Shown piece by piece: positions 1 through 9,454 of a DNA stretch of 53,917 bases (its first letter is position 1; each line of letters begins with the position of its first letter). Below the pieces are notes generated by a model, which was given only the letters and a program-made list of their open reading frames with translations, was not told the origin of the DNA and ran no database searches. A program made the translations under genes and the position numbers. Source of the DNA: Pseudomonas sp. PB120 (GTDB taxonomy: Bacteria; Pseudomonadota; Gammaproteobacteria; Pseudomonadales; Pseudomonadaceae); NCBI RefSeq assembly GCF_009761815.1, contig NZ_RWIN01000085.1:1-53917 (forward strand). The letters are read 5' to 3'.

Positions 1-73
1 GCGATGACGGTGTGTCAGCCAACATCTTCATCGACTGACACACCGTCATCGCGAGCAGGCTCACTCCCACAGG
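1..73. repeat. REPIN, family B, cut by the window edge
   Basis: The window opens inside a REP doublet. A spacer with inverted arms (GATGACGGTGTGTCAG against CTGACACACCGTCATC) is followed by the right-hand palindrome ending in gagcaggctcactcccacag. The left-hand palindrome lies outside the window. The unit sits just past the 3' end of rpiA, where REP elements are common. Confidence 0.85.
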
Positions 74-92
74 TTTTGCGGTGTTCTCGGGC

Positions 93-767
93 TTACTGAG
101 CGCGCAGGGTTTTCACGCCTTCGCTGGTGCCCAGCAACAGCAGATCCGCCGGACGTGCCGCGAACAAGCCATTGGTGACGACGCCAACGATTGCGTTGAT
201 CTGTTTCTCCAGCTCCACCGGGTGGGTGATCTGCATGTTGAACACGTCGAGGATGATGTTGCCGTTGTCGGTCAGCACGCCTTCACGGTAAACCGGGTCG
301 CCGCCGAGTTTCACCAGCTCGCGGGCCACGTGGCTGCGGGCCATCGGGATCACTTCCACCGGAAGCGGGAATGCGCCGAGCACCGGCACCAGTTTGCTGG
401 CGTCGGCAATGCAGATGAAGGTCTTGGCCACGGCCGCCACGATTTTCTCGCGAGTCAGGGCTGCGCCGCCGCCCTTGATCAGGTTCAGGTGCTCGTCGCT
501 TTCATCGGCGCCGTCGACGTAGAACTCCAGGTCACTGACAGTGTTCAGTTCATACACCGGAATACCGTGGCCCTTGAGGCGCGCAGCGGTGGCTTCGGAA
601 CTGGCGACCGCGCCATCGAACGCGCCTTTGTGCTGGGCCAGGGCGTCGATGAAGCAGTTGGCGGTGGAGCCGGTGCCGACCCCGACGATGCTTTTGTCGT
701 CGAGTTTCGGAAGGATGAAGTCGACCGCGGCCTGAGCCACTGCCTGTTTGAGTTGATCCTGGGTCAT
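93..767 (-). CDS. rpiA: ribose-5-phosphate isomerase A
   Basis: Interconverts ribose 5-phosphate and ribulose 5-phosphate in the non-oxidative pentose phosphate pathway, in the cytoplasm. The 224-residue product has the usual RpiA length. It carries the phosphate-binding [15 protein letters not shown] segment near residue 30, [34 protein letters not shown] and the following LTREKIVA with the catalytic region. The ATG at 767 follows a GGAG ribosome-binding site five bases away. It is divergent from ilvA, as in other pseudomonads. Nothing is truncated or unusual. Confidence 0.97.
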   Translation of the reverse strand: MTQDQLKQAVAQAAVDFILPKLDDKSIVGVGTGSTANCFIDALAQHKGAFDGAVASSEATAARLKGHGIPVYELNTVSDLEFYVDGADESDEHLNLIKGGGAALTREKIVAAVAKTFICIADASKLVPVLGAFPLPVEVIPMARSHVARELVKLGGDPVYREGVLTDNGNIILDVFNMQITHPVELEKQINAIVGVVTNGLFAARPADLLLLGTSEGVKTLRAQ

Positions 768-1081
768 GCGGGCTCCGAGGTGCCGAAGAGAGGAAACGAA
801 AGGCCGGCATTATAGGCTTCGGGGCGAGGAAGGTCATTGCCCGATTGGCAGCTGCCTGCTCCCTCAATAACTGTAGGAGCGAGCTTGCTCGCGATGGACG
901 TGAACGATAGCGCGAAAAACCAGATACCCAGCGGTGCCCTTGAGTTTTTCGCGAGCGAGCTCGCTCCTACAGGTGATGATCTTCTCCGGCGGGGTTAAAA
1001 CCACCTGTTTAGTGTGGTCGCCCGCCCAAAAGCCGGGTTAGACTCCTTGGTCCCGCCCAACCCGCTCAGTGATGCTTTCCG
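768..1081. other. rpiA/ilvA divergent intergenic region
   Basis: This 314-base gap separates the divergent rpiA and ilvA starts. It contains one REP doublet (872-972), so the element lies upstream of both genes rather than at a 3' end. I see no convincing sigma-70 hexamer pair, no leader-peptide run of Ile/Val/Leu codons in front of ilvA, and no riboswitch. The promoters must lie in the roughly 100-base stretches on either side of the doublet. Confidence 0.6.
872..972. repeat. REPIN, family A
   Basis: Two inverted palindromes, each of the GTAGGAGCGAGCTTGCTCGC type (right copy GAGCGAGCTCGCTCCTAC), enclose a spacer of about 60 bases that resembles the other family A spacers read in reverse. 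It lies between divergent rpiA and ilvA. Confidence 0.9.
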
Positions 1082-2596
1082 ATGCTCGAACAGTACGTCA
1101 AAAAGATCCTCACCTCGCGCGTTTATGACGTTGCCGTAGAAACCCCTTTGCAAACTGCTCGCCAGCTCTCCGAGCGGCTGGGCAACAGTATTTTGCTCAA
1201 GCGCGAAGACTTGCAGCCGGTGTACTCGTTCAAGATTCGCGGCGCTTACAACAAGCTCACCCAGTTGAGCGATGAAGAGCGCGCCCGTGGCGTCGTGACC
1301 GCTTCGGCGGGCAACCATGCGCAGGGCCTGGCCCTGGCGGCGAAAGTGCTGGGCGTCAAAGCCACCATCGTCATGCCCAAGACCACCCCCGAGATCAAGG
1401 TCGAAGGCGTGCGTTCCCGTGGCGGCAAAGTGGTGCTGCACGGGGATTCGTTCCCGGAAGCCCTGGCCTATTCGCTGAAACTGGTCGACGAAAAAGGCTA
1501 CGTCTACATTCACCCCTACGACGATCCCCACACCATTGCCGGGCAAGGTACGGTGGCCATGGAGATCCTGCGCCAGCACCCGGGGCGTCTGGACGCGATC
1601 TTCGTGCCGGTGGGTGGTGGCGGCCTGATCGCCGGCATTGCGGCGTACGTCAAATACCTGCGTCCCGACATCAAGATCATCGGCGTCGAGCCGGACGACT
1701 CCAATTGCCTCCAGGCGGCCATGGCGGCCGGCGAGCGTGTGGTGCTGCCGACCGTGGGCATCTTCGCCGATGGCGTCGCGGTGGCCCAGATCGGCCAGCA
1801 CACCTTTGACATCTGCAAAGACTACGTCGATGACGTGATCACCGTGACCACCGATGAAATCTGTGCGGCGATCAAGGACATCTACGACGATACCCGCTCG
1901 ATCACCGAACCTGCCGGCGCCTTGGGCGTGGCCGGGATCAAGAAGTATGTCGAGCAGAATGGCGTCACCGGGCACACCTTCGTGGCCATCGACTCCGGTG
2001 CCAACGTCAACTTCGATCGCCTGCGCCACGTCGCCGAGCGCGCCGAACTGGGTGAGGGCCGCGAAGCCATCATCGCCGTGACCATCCCGGAGAAGCCGGG
2101 CAGCTTCAAGGCGTTCTGCGAAGCCGTCGGCAAGCGTCAGATCACCGAATTCAACTACCGCTACAACACCGGCAGCGAAGCGCACATCTTCGTCGGCGTG
2201 CAGACGCACCCGGAAAACGACCCGCGCAGTGCGTTGATTGCCAGCCTCAGCGAGCAGGGTTTCCCGGTGCTGGACCTGACCGATAACGAACTGGCCAAGT
2301 TGCACATCCGCCACATGGTCGGCGGTCGTGCGGCGCATGTCGTCGATGAAGTCATCCTGCGCTTCGAATTCCCGGAGCGTCCGGGGGCGTTGTTCAACTT
2401 CCTCAACAAGCTGGGCGGGCGCTGGAACATCTCGATGTTCCACTACCGCAACCACGGCGCGGCAGATGGTCGAGTGGTGGCGGGCCTGCAAGTGCCCCAC
2501 GAAGAACGGCACCTGGTTCCTGCGGCACTCGAGGAAATCGGCTACCCGTACTGGGACGAAAGCGACAACCCGGCCTATCTGCTGTTTCTTGGCTGA
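1082..2596 (+). CDS. ilvA: threonine ammonia-lyase, biosynthetic (threonine deaminase)
   Basis: PLP enzyme converting L-threonine to 2-oxobutanoate and ammonia, the first committed step of isoleucine synthesis. The 504-residue protein has the PLP lysine in YSFKIRGAYNK (K51), the SAGNHAQG substrate loop and the glycine-rich PVGGGGLIAG phosphate cradle. Two ACT-like regulatory domains follow after about residue 325 (IPEKPGSFKAFCEAVG and FPERPGALFNFLNKLG), which bind Ile and Val as allosteric effectors in the E. coli family member. Full length, so it is the biosynthetic rather than the short catabolic form. The DUF2269 gene follows 39 bases downstream. Confidence 0.97.
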   Translation: MLEQYVKKILTSRVYDVAVETPLQTARQLSERLGNSILLKREDLQPVYSFKIRGAYNKLTQLSDEERARGVVTASAGNHAQGLALAAKVLGVKATIVMPKTTPEIKVEGVRSRGGKVVLHGDSFPEALAYSLKLVDEKGYVYIHPYDDPHTIAGQGTVAMEILRQHPGRLDAIFVPVGGGGLIAGIAAYVKYLRPDIKIIGVEPDDSNCLQAAMAAGERVVLPTVGIFADGVAVAQIGQHTFDICKDYVDDVITVTTDEICAAIKDIYDDTRSITEPAGALGVAGIKKYVEQNGVTGHTFVAIDSGANVNFDRLRHVAERAELGEGREAIIAVTIPEKPGSFKAFCEAVGKRQITEFNYRYNTGSEAHIFVGVQTHPENDPRSALIASLSEQGFPVLDLTDNELAKLHIRHMVGGRAAHVVDEVILRFEFPERPGALFNFLNKLGGRWNISMFHYRNHGAADGRVVAGLQVPHEERHLVPAALEEIGYPYWDESDNPAYLLFLG

Positions 2597-2635
2597 GCGG
2601 CTACGCTGATGGGCAGGTCATAAGGAAATCGGACA

Positions 2636-3061
2636 ATGGAAACGTTAACTGCCCTGAAAATGGCGCACATGGTGGCAACCGTCGTGTTGCTGGCGTGTGC
2701 GCTGGGCCTGGGGATCTGGGTCTGGCGAACTCGGCGTCAGGGTGACGCAACGGCGGGCAGCCGCACGTTGCAACGGCCGCGCGTGTTCATCTGGCTGTTG
2801 ATGGGCCTGGCGCTGCTGAGCATGCCGTTCACCGGCTGGTGGATGGTGCACCTGGTGGGCTGGCCGTTGGGGCAGACGTGGCTGCTGGCGTCGAGCGTGC
2901 TGTACACCGTGGCGGCGCTGGCGTTGTTCTGGTTGCTGGTGCGACTGAACAAAGCCCGCAAGACGCCGGGCGGCGTGGGTAAATTTACCTTTGCGTTGGC
3001 GTTGTTCAGTTTTGTTTGCTTCGTCGCGATTGCCGGGTTGATGGGCGCGAAGCCTGTGTAG
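2636..3061 (+). CDS. DUF2269 family integral membrane protein
   Basis: A 141-residue protein with four predicted membrane helices: about residues 7-30 (MAHMVATVVLLACALGLGIW), 50-72, 80-102 and 118-137. It begins with the METLTALKMAHM entry typical of DUF2269. Function is unknown. An AGGAAA site sits before the ATG, 39 bases after ilvA, so it could be co-transcribed. Its TAG stop (3059-3061) lies within the first bases of the adjoining REP palindrome, so the REP sequence supplies the stop codon. Confidence 0.8.
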   Translation: METLTALKMAHMVATVVLLACALGLGIWVWRTRRQGDATAGSRTLQRPRVFIWLLMGLALLSMPFTGWWMVHLVGWPLGQTWLLASSVLYTVAALALFWLLVRLNKARKTPGGVGKFTFALALFSFVCFVAIAGLMGAKPV

Positions 3062-3156
3062 GAGCGAGCTTGCTCGCGAAAAACCCATGATCGCTACGGG
3101 GTATCAGGCATCCCGCGTTATCGTTAACGACCATCGCGAGCAAGCTCGCTCCTACA
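3057..3156. repeat. REPIN, family A, overlapping the DUF2269 stop codon
   Basis: Two inverted GTAGGAGCGAGCTTGCTCGC palindromes enclose the conserved family A spacer, which includes GCGTTATCGTTAACGACC. The first bases, TGTAG, overlap the end of the DUF2269 gene. The unit separates that gene from the convergent HAD phosphatase gene. Confidence 0.92.
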
Positions 3157-3166
3157 AATACGGTGG

Positions 3167-3823
3167 TCAGTCGCGCAGACTGATCACCGGCCAGCCACGC
3201 TTCTCGGCCTCGGCCCGCAGATTCGGGTCCGGATCAACCGCCACCGGATTCACCACTTGCTCCAGCAACGGCAAATCATTCATCGAGTCGCTGTAGAAGT
3301 AACTGTCTTCGAGCGAATACCCGGTCTCTTCCAGCCAGCGATTCAGCCGCGTGACCTTGCCTTCACGGAAGCACGGAACATCAGTGCTGCGCCCCGTATA
3401 ACGGCCATCGACCATTTCGCATTCGGTAGCAATCAGGGTTTCAACGCCCAAGCGCTCGGCAATCGGCCCGGTCACAAAACGGTTGGTCGCGGTGATGATC
3501 ACCAGCTTGTCGCCGGCATCGCGGTGCTTGGCCAGCAGTTCGATGGCCTTCGGCAACATGAGCGGATCAATGCAATCGCGCATGAAATCGCTGTGCCATT
3601 GCGCCAGCGTGGCCATCTCGGTGCGGCCGAGGACTTCCAGGCAAAAGTTCAGGTAGGCGGCGTTATCCAGCTTGCCGGCCAGGTAGTCCTGATAGAACTC
3701 GTCGTTGCGCGTCTTGTAGGCGACGGCATCGAGAAAGCCGCGCTCGCACAGGTAATCGCCCCAGGCGTGGTCGCTGTCGCCGCCCAGAAGTGTGTTGTCC
3801 AAGTCGAATAAAGCCAGCCGCAT
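3167..3823 (-). CDS. HAD-IB family phosphatase (SerB-like)
   Basis: Predicted cytoplasmic phosphomonoesterase of haloacid dehalogenase subfamily IB. The 218 residues start with the nucleophile motif [10 protein letters not shown] (Asp7 and Asp9). They continue with the helical cap (residues 18-90), the motif II threonine in IITATNRF, and motif III/IV in [14 protein letters not shown]. The size and cap resemble phosphoserine phosphatase and histidinol-phosphatase relatives, but the substrate cannot be read from sequence. It is divergent from rppH, an arrangement I also recall for P. aeruginosa PA0335/PA0336. Confidence 0.85.
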   Translation of the reverse strand: MRLALFDLDNTLLGGDSDHAWGDYLCERGFLDAVAYKTRNDEFYQDYLAGKLDNAAYLNFCLEVLGRTEMATLAQWHSDFMRDCIDPLMLPKAIELLAKHRDAGDKLVIITATNRFVTGPIAERLGVETLIATECEMVDGRYTGRSTDVPCFREGKVTRLNRWLEETGYSLEDSYFYSDSMNDLPLLEQVVNPVAVDPDPNLRAEAEKRGWPVISLRD

Positions 3824-3966
3824 TGCAGTTACTCGCTGAAAAGTCTGTAGAAAGGCGCCCAGAATACGGACTTTTCACAAGAGTGCACATAAGGTTGGCC
3901 GGCTCGTTGCTGCCTTCACAACCTTTGTGGAACAATGCGGCGACATGCGTTTGCGAGGTTGTTGCC

Positions 3967-4446
3967 GTGATCGACCCCGATGGTTTCCGCCCCAATGTCG
4001 GGATCATTCTCACGAATGATGCCGGACAGGTGCTATGGGCTCGCCGTATCAATCAAGATGCCTGGCAGTTTCCACAGGGAGGGATCAACCCCCAGGAGAC
4101 GCCGGAAGACGCCTTGTACCGCGAGTTGAATGAAGAAGTGGGTCTTGAGCGCGAAGATGTTGAAATTCTCGCCTGCACCCGGGGCTGGTTGCGCTATCGT
4201 TTGCCGCAACGTCTGGTCCGTACCCACAGCCAGCCGCTGTGCATCGGCCAGAAACAGAAATGGTTTCTCCTGCGCCTGATCTCCAACGAGCAGCGGGTGC
4301 GGATGGATTTGACCGGTAAACCGGAATTCGATGGCTGGCGCTGGGTCAGTTATTGGTATCCGTTGGGCCAGGTGGTGACATTCAAGCGCGAGGTGTATCG
4401 ACGCGCTCTCAAAGAGCTTGCCCCGCGCCTTTTAACGCGCGACTGA
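3967..4446 (+). CDS. rppH: RNA pyrophosphohydrolase
   Basis: Nudix hydrolase that removes pyrophosphate from the 5' end of triphosphorylated RNA and so starts RNase E-dependent decay. The 159 residues include the Nudix box [20 protein letters not shown] followed by VGL, and the family signatures [11 protein letters not shown] and [14 protein letters not shown]. The GTG at 3967 is chosen because the protein then begins [13 protein letters not shown], matching the E. coli RppH N-terminus. The reading frame stays open upstream, but the extra residues have no family similarity. ptsP follows 22 bases later, so the pair is probably co-transcribed. Confidence 0.95.
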   Translation: MIDPDGFRPNVGIILTNDAGQVLWARRINQDAWQFPQGGINPQETPEDALYRELNEEVGLEREDVEILACTRGWLRYRLPQRLVRTHSQPLCIGQKQKWFLLRLISNEQRVRMDLTGKPEFDGWRWVSYWYPLGQVVTFKREVYRRALKELAPRLLTRD

Positions 4447-4468
4447 CGACGGAGTTCGACCCCGAGCC

Positions 4469-6748
4469 ATGCTCAATACGCTGCGCAAGATCGTCCAGGA
4501 AGTTAACTCCGCCAAGGATCTCAAGGCGGCGTTGGGGATTATTGTGTTGCGCGTCAAAGAGGCCATGGGCAGCCAGGTCTGCTCGGTCTACCTGCTTGAC
4601 CCGGAAACCAACCGCTTTGTGCTGATGGCCACCGAGGGCTTGAACAAGCGCTCGATCGGCAAGGTCAGCATGGCGCCCAACGAAGGTCTGGTTGGCCTGG
4701 TCGGCACGCGTGAAGAACCCCTGAACCTCGAAAACGCCGCGGATCACCCGCGCTACCGCTACTTCGCCGAGACGGGTGAAGAGCGTTACGCCTCATTCCT
4801 CGGTGCGCCGATCATCCACCACCGCCGCGTCGTCGGCGTGTTGGTCATTCAGCAAAAGGAGCGCCGTCAGTTCGACGAAGGTGAAGAAGCCTTCCTCGTG
4901 ACCATGAGCGCGCAGCTCGCCGGCGTTATCGCCCACGCCGAGGCCACCGGTTCGATCCGGGGGCTGGGTCGTCAGGGCAAGGGTATTCAGGAAGCCAAGT
5001 TCGTCGGTGTGCCGGGTTCGCCGGGTGCGGCGGTCGGTACGGCGGTGGTCATGCTGCCACCGGCCGACCTGGACGTGGTGCCCGACAAGACCATCACCGA
5101 CATCGACGCCGAACTGGCGTTGTTCAAGACCGCCATCGAAGGCGTGCGCGCCGACATGCGCGCGCTGTCCGCCAAACTGGCGACCCAGCTACGCCCGGAA
5201 GAGCGCGCGCTGTTCGACGTCTACCTGATGATGCTCGACGATGCCGCGCTGGGCAGCGAAGTCACCACCGTGATCAAGACCGGCCAGTGGGCCCAGGGCG
5301 CGTTGCGTCAGGTGGTGACCGATCACGTCAATCGTTTCGAACTGATGGACGATGCTTACCTGCGTGAGCGCGCATCGGACGTCAAGGACCTTGGTCGCCG
5401 TCTGCTCGCCTATTTGCAGGAAGAGCGCCAGCAGAACCTGGTCTACCCGGAAAAAACCATTCTGGTCAGCGAAGAACTGACGCCGGCAATGCTCGGCGAG
5501 GTGCCGGAAGGCACGCTGGTCGGCCTGGTTTCGGTCCTCGGCTCGGGTAACTCCCACGTCGCGATCCTCGCTCGGGCGATGGGCATCCCGACGGTGATGG
5601 GCCTGGTCGACCTGCCTTATGCCAAGGTCGACGGCATCGAACTGATCGTCGATGGCAATCGCGGCGAGGTCTACACCAACCCCAGCGACGTACTGCGCAA
5701 GCAGTTCGCCGAGGTGGTGGAGGAAGAGAAACAACTGGCGCTCGGCCTCGATTCCCTGCGCGACCTGCCGTGCGTGACCCTTGATGGCCATCGCATGCCG
5801 CTGTGGGTCAACACCGGACTGCTGGCGGACGTGGCGCGGGCACAGAAGCGCGGCGCCGAGGGCGTCGGCCTGTACCGCACCGAAGTGCCGTTCATGATTA
5901 ACCAGCGTTTCCCGAGCGAAAAAGAGCAGCTGGCGATTTATCGCGAACAGCTTGCGGCGTTCCATCCGCAACCGGTGACCATGCGCAGCCTGGACATCGG
6001 CGGCGACAAGTCGCTGTCGTACTTCCCGATCAAGGAAGACAACCCGTTCCTCGGCTGGCGCGGCATTCGCGTGACGCTCGACCACCCTGAAATCTTCCTG
6101 GTCCAGACCCGCGCGATGCTCAAGGCCAGCGAAGGCTTGAACAACCTGCGCATTTTGCTGCCGATGATCTCCGGCACTCATGAGCTGGAAGAAGCCCTGC
6201 ATTTGATTCACCGGGCCTGGGGGGAAGTCCGCGACGAAGGCTGCGATGTGCCGATGCCGCCGATTGGCGTAATGATCGAGATTCCGGCGGCGGTGTATCA
6301 GACCAAGGAACTGGCGCGGCAGGTGGACTTCCTGTCGGTCGGCTCCAACGACCTGACCCAGTACTTGCTGGCCGTGGACCGCAACAACCCTCGGGTGGCC
6401 GATCTGTACGACTACCTGCACCCGGCGGTGCTGCAAGCCTTGCAAAATGTGGTGCGTGACGCCCATGCCGAAGGCAAGCCGGTGAGCATCTGCGGTGAAA
6501 TGGCCGGTGATCCGGCGGCTGCGGTGCTGTTGATGGCGATGGGTTTCGACAGCCTGTCGATGAACGCCACCAACTTGCCGAAAGTGAAGTGGATGCTGCG
6601 TCAGATCAACCTGAGCAAATCCAGGGAACTGCTCGCCGAGCTGATGACCATCGACAACCCGCAAGTGATCCACAGCTCGCTGCAATTGGCGCTGAAGAAC
6701 CTTGGGTTGGCGAAGATGGTCAATCCGGCGGCGGTCAAAGCCCTCTAA
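4469..6748 (+). CDS. ptsP: phosphoenolpyruvate-protein phosphotransferase, EI-Ntr
   Basis: First enzyme of the nitrogen-related PTS, passing phosphate from PEP to NPr (PtsO) and then to PtsN. The 759 residues contain an N-terminal GAF domain (about 1-160), which in this family senses glutamine or 2-oxoglutarate. The phospho-histidine domain follows, with the acceptor His363 in GSGNSHVAILARAMGIPTV, then the PEP-binding barrel with the active cysteine (C675) in SICGEMAGDP. The GAF domain separates it from the sugar-type EI. It lies 22 bases behind rppH, a pairing known across gamma-proteobacteria. Confidence 0.96.
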   Translation: MLNTLRKIVQEVNSAKDLKAALGIIVLRVKEAMGSQVCSVYLLDPETNRFVLMATEGLNKRSIGKVSMAPNEGLVGLVGTREEPLNLENAADHPRYRYFAETGEERYASFLGAPIIHHRRVVGVLVIQQKERRQFDEGEEAFLVTMSAQLAGVIAHAEATGSIRGLGRQGKGIQEAKFVGVPGSPGAAVGTAVVMLPPADLDVVPDKTITDIDAELALFKTAIEGVRADMRALSAKLATQLRPEERALFDVYLMMLDDAALGSEVTTVIKTGQWAQGALRQVVTDHVNRFELMDDAYLRERASDVKDLGRRLLAYLQEERQQNLVYPEKTILVSEELTPAMLGEVPEGTLVGLVSVLGSGNSHVAILARAMGIPTVMGLVDLPYAKVDGIELIVDGNRGEVYTNPSDVLRKQFAEVVEEEKQLALGLDSLRDLPCVTLDGHRMPLWVNTGLLADVARAQKRGAEGVGLYRTEVPFMINQRFPSEKEQLAIYREQLAAFHPQPVTMRSLDIGGDKSLSYFPIKEDNPFLGWRGIRVTLDHPEIFLVQTRAMLKASEGLNNLRILLPMISGTHELEEALHLIHRAWGEVRDEGCDVPMPPIGVMIEIPAAVYQTKELARQVDFLSVGSNDLTQYLLAVDRNNPRVADLYDYLHPAVLQALQNVVRDAHAEGKPVSICGEMAGDPAAAVLLMAMGFDSLSMNATNLPKVKWMLRQINLSKSRELLAELMTIDNPQVIHSSLQLALKNLGLAKMVNPAAVKAL

Positions 6749-6757
6749 AACGCTAAT

Positions 6758-6844
6758 GGCCTCATCGCCAGCAGGCTGGCTCCCACATTGGATTTGTGTT
6801 TGACGTAAATCCCCTGTGGGAGCCAGCCTGCTGGCGATGAGGCC
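6758..6844. repeat. REPIN, family C
   Basis: Two inverted copies of TGTGGGAGCCAGCCTGCTGG extended by CGATGAGGCC. The spacer is only about 30 bases. The stem uses GCCAGC/GCTGGC where family B uses GCGAGC/GCTCGC, a compensated change. It fills the gap between the convergent ptsP and NRDE genes. Confidence 0.92.
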
Positions 6845-6857
6845 AGATCAGACAATG

Positions 6858-7604
6858 CTAAATTCTGATCTCCACTTCCCCAAGATGTCCGCCATACGGC
6901 CCGAAACTCCGTTCGACCATCTGCCGCGTCCCATCCGCCTGAACAATCAGCGCCGTACTCGCCCGAGTCCCGTAACTCTGGCTGGCAATGAACACACTCG
7001 ACAACAACGTCTCGGTCGCCAACCCGACACCGGTGTCCGGCAGCTCGGTAAACGCTGCAGTCTGGGAATCGCTCAGCAACGCCAATAGCGCCTGGGGTTG
7101 AGGATCTCCCAGCACCTCTTCCAGCGCCGCCCGCGCCTTGATCAGCTTCGGCCACGGCGTATCCAGCCCCGCGTTCGACAACCCGTACACCCCGGCCGGC
7201 AGCAGCACCGCTTCAGACTCTCGAGAATTGAAATGCCACAGCTCATGGGTATTGCCGATCAGCAGGTTAAACCCGGCATATTCGACCGAACGCCGGACAA
7301 CGTCGCTTAAATAATCCTCTATCGGCAGCTCGCCCGTGAGAAAGCCCGCCACCAGCTCACCCCGGGATTTGCGCGACGGCGGCTGATGCGGGTCACGGAT
7401 ATTGGTCAGCGCGGCGAAGCGGCCGTTGGCGCCGATGCCGAGCCAGGTGCCTCCGGCCTCAAGGTCGCGACCGGCATGGACGTGCGGGGCATGCGCCCAT
7501 TGCGCGAGGGGCAGGCTGGGCCTGGCGTAGAATTCGTCACGGTTGGCCGCAACGATCAGCGGTTGGGCGTGACCCGGTCGCCAGGCGAAAACAATCAGGC
7601 ACAT
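6858..7604 (-). CDS. NRDE family protein (TANGO2-like)
   Basis: A 248-residue protein with the defining motif AANRDEFYARP near residue 20, preceded by the MCLIVFAW start in which Cys2 would be exposed as an N-terminal nucleophile after Met removal. That is typical of the NRDE/TANGO2 (DUF833) superfamily, which resembles Ntn hydrolases. Further family blocks are GTWLGIGANGRFAALTNIRDP and YGLSNAGLDTPWPK. Eukaryotic TANGO2 has been linked to haem trafficking and lipid metabolism; no bacterial role can be read here. It stands alone, convergent with ptsP. Confidence 0.85.
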   Translation of the reverse strand: MCLIVFAWRPGHAQPLIVAANRDEFYARPSLPLAQWAHAPHVHAGRDLEAGGTWLGIGANGRFAALTNIRDPHQPPSRKSRGELVAGFLTGELPIEDYLSDVVRRSVEYAGFNLLIGNTHELWHFNSRESEAVLLPAGVYGLSNAGLDTPWPKLIKARAALEEVLGDPQPQALLALLSDSQTAAFTELPDTGVGLATETLLSSVFIASQSYGTRASTALIVQADGTRQMVERSFGPYGGHLGEVEIRI

Positions 7605-7725
7605 AAGGTGGTCCTTGTGTGTTTTTTGCCCACTCTACGCAGTCATCGTCCGTCGATCCATCGCCACATGGTGGAGCTGGAGGTGGTGCATCCGTTACCA
7701 TGCCGCACTTATTTGGGGATCGGCC

Positions 7726-8508
7726 ATGGAATTTCTGCTCTATCTGGCGCTTGGCGCTTGCGCAGGCGTGCTGGCCGGGCTGTTCGGAGTTGGCGGCGGG
7801 ATCATCATCGTCCCGGTGCTGGTGTTCAGTTTCACCTTGCAGGGCTTTGATGCCTCGATCCTGACTCACTTGGCAGTCGGTACGTCGCTGGCGACGATCA
7901 TCTTTACCTCGGTCAATGCGGTGCGCGAGCATCATCGGCGCGGCGCCGTGCGCTGGCCGATTTTCGTCTGGATGACCGTCGGCATTCTGATCGGCGCCGG
8001 TTTCGGCGCGCTGACGGCCGAAGCGATTTCCGGACCGAACCTGCAGAAAATCATCGGCGTATTCGCTTTGGTCATCTCCGCGCAGCTGGCGCTGGACGTC
8101 AAACCCAAGGCCAGCCGAACGGTGCCGGGGAGACTCGGTCTGACCCTGGCCGGCAGCGTGATTGGCTGGGCCTCGGCGATTTTCGGGATTGGTGGCGGTT
8201 CGCTGACCGTGCCGTTCCTGACCTGGCGCAGCGTGCCGATGCAGCAAGCCGTGGCCACCTCGTCGGCGTGCGGTCTGCCAATTGCGTTGGCGAGTGCCTT
8301 AAGTTTCATGATTCTGGGCTGGCACGATCCGTTGCTGCCGGCCCATAGTCTCGGTTTTATCTACTTGCCGGCGCTGCTGGGCATCGCTCTGACGAGCATG
8401 GTGTTCGCCCGTCTCGGCGCGCGACTGGCCCACAGCCTGTCGCCGAAGTTGCTAAAAAGACTGTTTGCCGCTTTGCTGTTCTGCGTTGGCCTGAGCTTCC
8501 TGCTCTGA
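7726..8508 (+). CDS. TauE/SafE family sulfite/anion exporter, membrane protein
   Basis: A 260-residue protein with about eight membrane helices and the two internally repeated glycine signatures of the TauE/SafE (DUF81) family: GVLAGLFGVGGGIIIVPVLV near residue 20 and IGWASAIFGIGGGSLTVPFL near residue 150. The family exports sulfite, sulfoacetate or related anions; the substrate here is unknown. The ATG at 7726 is preferred over an open upstream extension because the first helix starts there and a GGGGAT purine run precedes it. lgt follows 83 bases downstream. Confidence 0.9.
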   Translation: MEFLLYLALGACAGVLAGLFGVGGGIIIVPVLVFSFTLQGFDASILTHLAVGTSLATIIFTSVNAVREHHRRGAVRWPIFVWMTVGILIGAGFGALTAEAISGPNLQKIIGVFALVISAQLALDVKPKASRTVPGRLGLTLAGSVIGWASAIFGIGGGSLTVPFLTWRSVPMQQAVATSSACGLPIALASALSFMILGWHDPLLPAHSLGFIYLPALLGIALTSMVFARLGARLAHSLSPKLLKRLFAALLFCVGLSFLL

Positions 8509-8591
8509 CACGCGTCGCAATCCTGGCTTAATCCTGAGGTGGCAGCGTCGCCCGGGAATTTTGAAGGTTTCAACTCTAACGAGGAGTCGCA

Positions 8592-9404
8592 ATGCTGCCT
8601 TACCCGCAGATCGACCCGGTGGCCCTGGCCATCGGTCCGCTGAAAATCCACTGGTACGGCCTGATGTACCTGATTGGCATCGGCGGTGCGTGGCTGCTGG
8701 CGTCGCGCCGGCTCAACCGTTTTGATCCGACCTGGACCAAGGAGAAACTCTCCGACATGGTCTTCTGGATGTCGATGGGCGTCATCGTCGGCGGCCGACT
8801 GGGTTACGTGCTGTTCTACGATCTGAGTGCCTACCTGGCCAACCCGACGCTGATTTTCGAAGTGTGGAAGGGCGGCATGTCGTTCCACGGCGGCTTTATC
8901 GGCGTCATGTTGGCGGCGTTGTGGTTCGGCAAGAAGAACAACAAGTCGTTCTTCCAGTTGATGGACTTTGTCGCACCGATGGTGCCGATCGGCCTGGGCG
9001 CCGGGCGCATCGGTAACTTCATCAACGCCGAGTTGTGGGGCAAGCCGACCGACGTGCCGTGGGCGATGATCTTCCCGCCGTTCAGCGATCCGGCGCAGTT
9101 GCCGCGCCACCCCTCGCAGCTGTATCAGTTCGCGCTGGAAGGCGTCGCGCTGTTCCTGATCTTGTGGCTGTTCTCGCGCAAGCCGCGGCCGACCATGGCG
9201 GTGTCCGGGATGTTCGCGCTGTTCTACGGCATCTTCCGTTTCATCGTGGAGTTCGTCCGCGTACCGGACGCGCAACTGGGCTATCTGGCCTGGAACTGGC
9301 TGACCATGGGCCAGGTGCTGTGCGTACCGATGATCGTCGGCGGTCTGTTCCTGATCTGGCTGGCGTATAAACGCGCTCCGGCGGCTCCAGCAGCGGCTGT
9401 ATAA
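8592..9404 (+). CDS. lgt: prolipoprotein diacylglyceryl transferase
   Basis: Inner-membrane enzyme that moves diacylglycerol from phosphatidylglycerol to the lipobox cysteine of prolipoproteins, the first step of lipoprotein maturation. The 270 residues give seven membrane helices. Recognisable Lgt blocks are [11 protein letters not shown] (conserved His/Tyr), [23 protein letters not shown], the Lgt signature [27 protein letters not shown], and [11 protein letters not shown] near the C-terminus. GAGGAG lies before the ATG. thyA follows 50 bases later, the usual lgt-thyA pairing. Confidence 0.97.
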   Translation: MLPYPQIDPVALAIGPLKIHWYGLMYLIGIGGAWLLASRRLNRFDPTWTKEKLSDMVFWMSMGVIVGGRLGYVLFYDLSAYLANPTLIFEVWKGGMSFHGGFIGVMLAALWFGKKNNKSFFQLMDFVAPMVPIGLGAGRIGNFINAELWGKPTDVPWAMIFPPFSDPAQLPRHPSQLYQFALEGVALFLILWLFSRKPRPTMAVSGMFALFYGIFRFIVEFVRVPDAQLGYLAWNWLTMGQVLCVPMIVGGLFLIWLAYKRAPAAPAAAV

Positions 9405-9408
9405 ATTC

Positions 9409-9437
9409 GAACCCCGGGGGCGACGGTTTCCGGGTTC
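9409..9437 (+). other. small inverted repeat between lgt and thyA
   Basis: GAACCC and GGGTTC form a six-base-pair stem around a GC-rich loop within the 50-base lgt-thyA spacer. There is no T-run after it, so it is not a standard intrinsic terminator. It may only modulate read-through or mRNA stability. Confidence 0.4.
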
Positions 9438-9454
9438 AAGGACACAGGTAACTC

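Noticed and set aside
3790..3966. N-terminal extension of RppH
   Set aside because: The frame is open upstream, but the residues lack similarity to RppH, while GTG 3967 gives the family's exact N-terminus.
9409..9437. Intrinsic terminator between lgt and thyA
   Set aside because: The stem is only six base pairs and no T-run follows, so efficient termination is unlikely.
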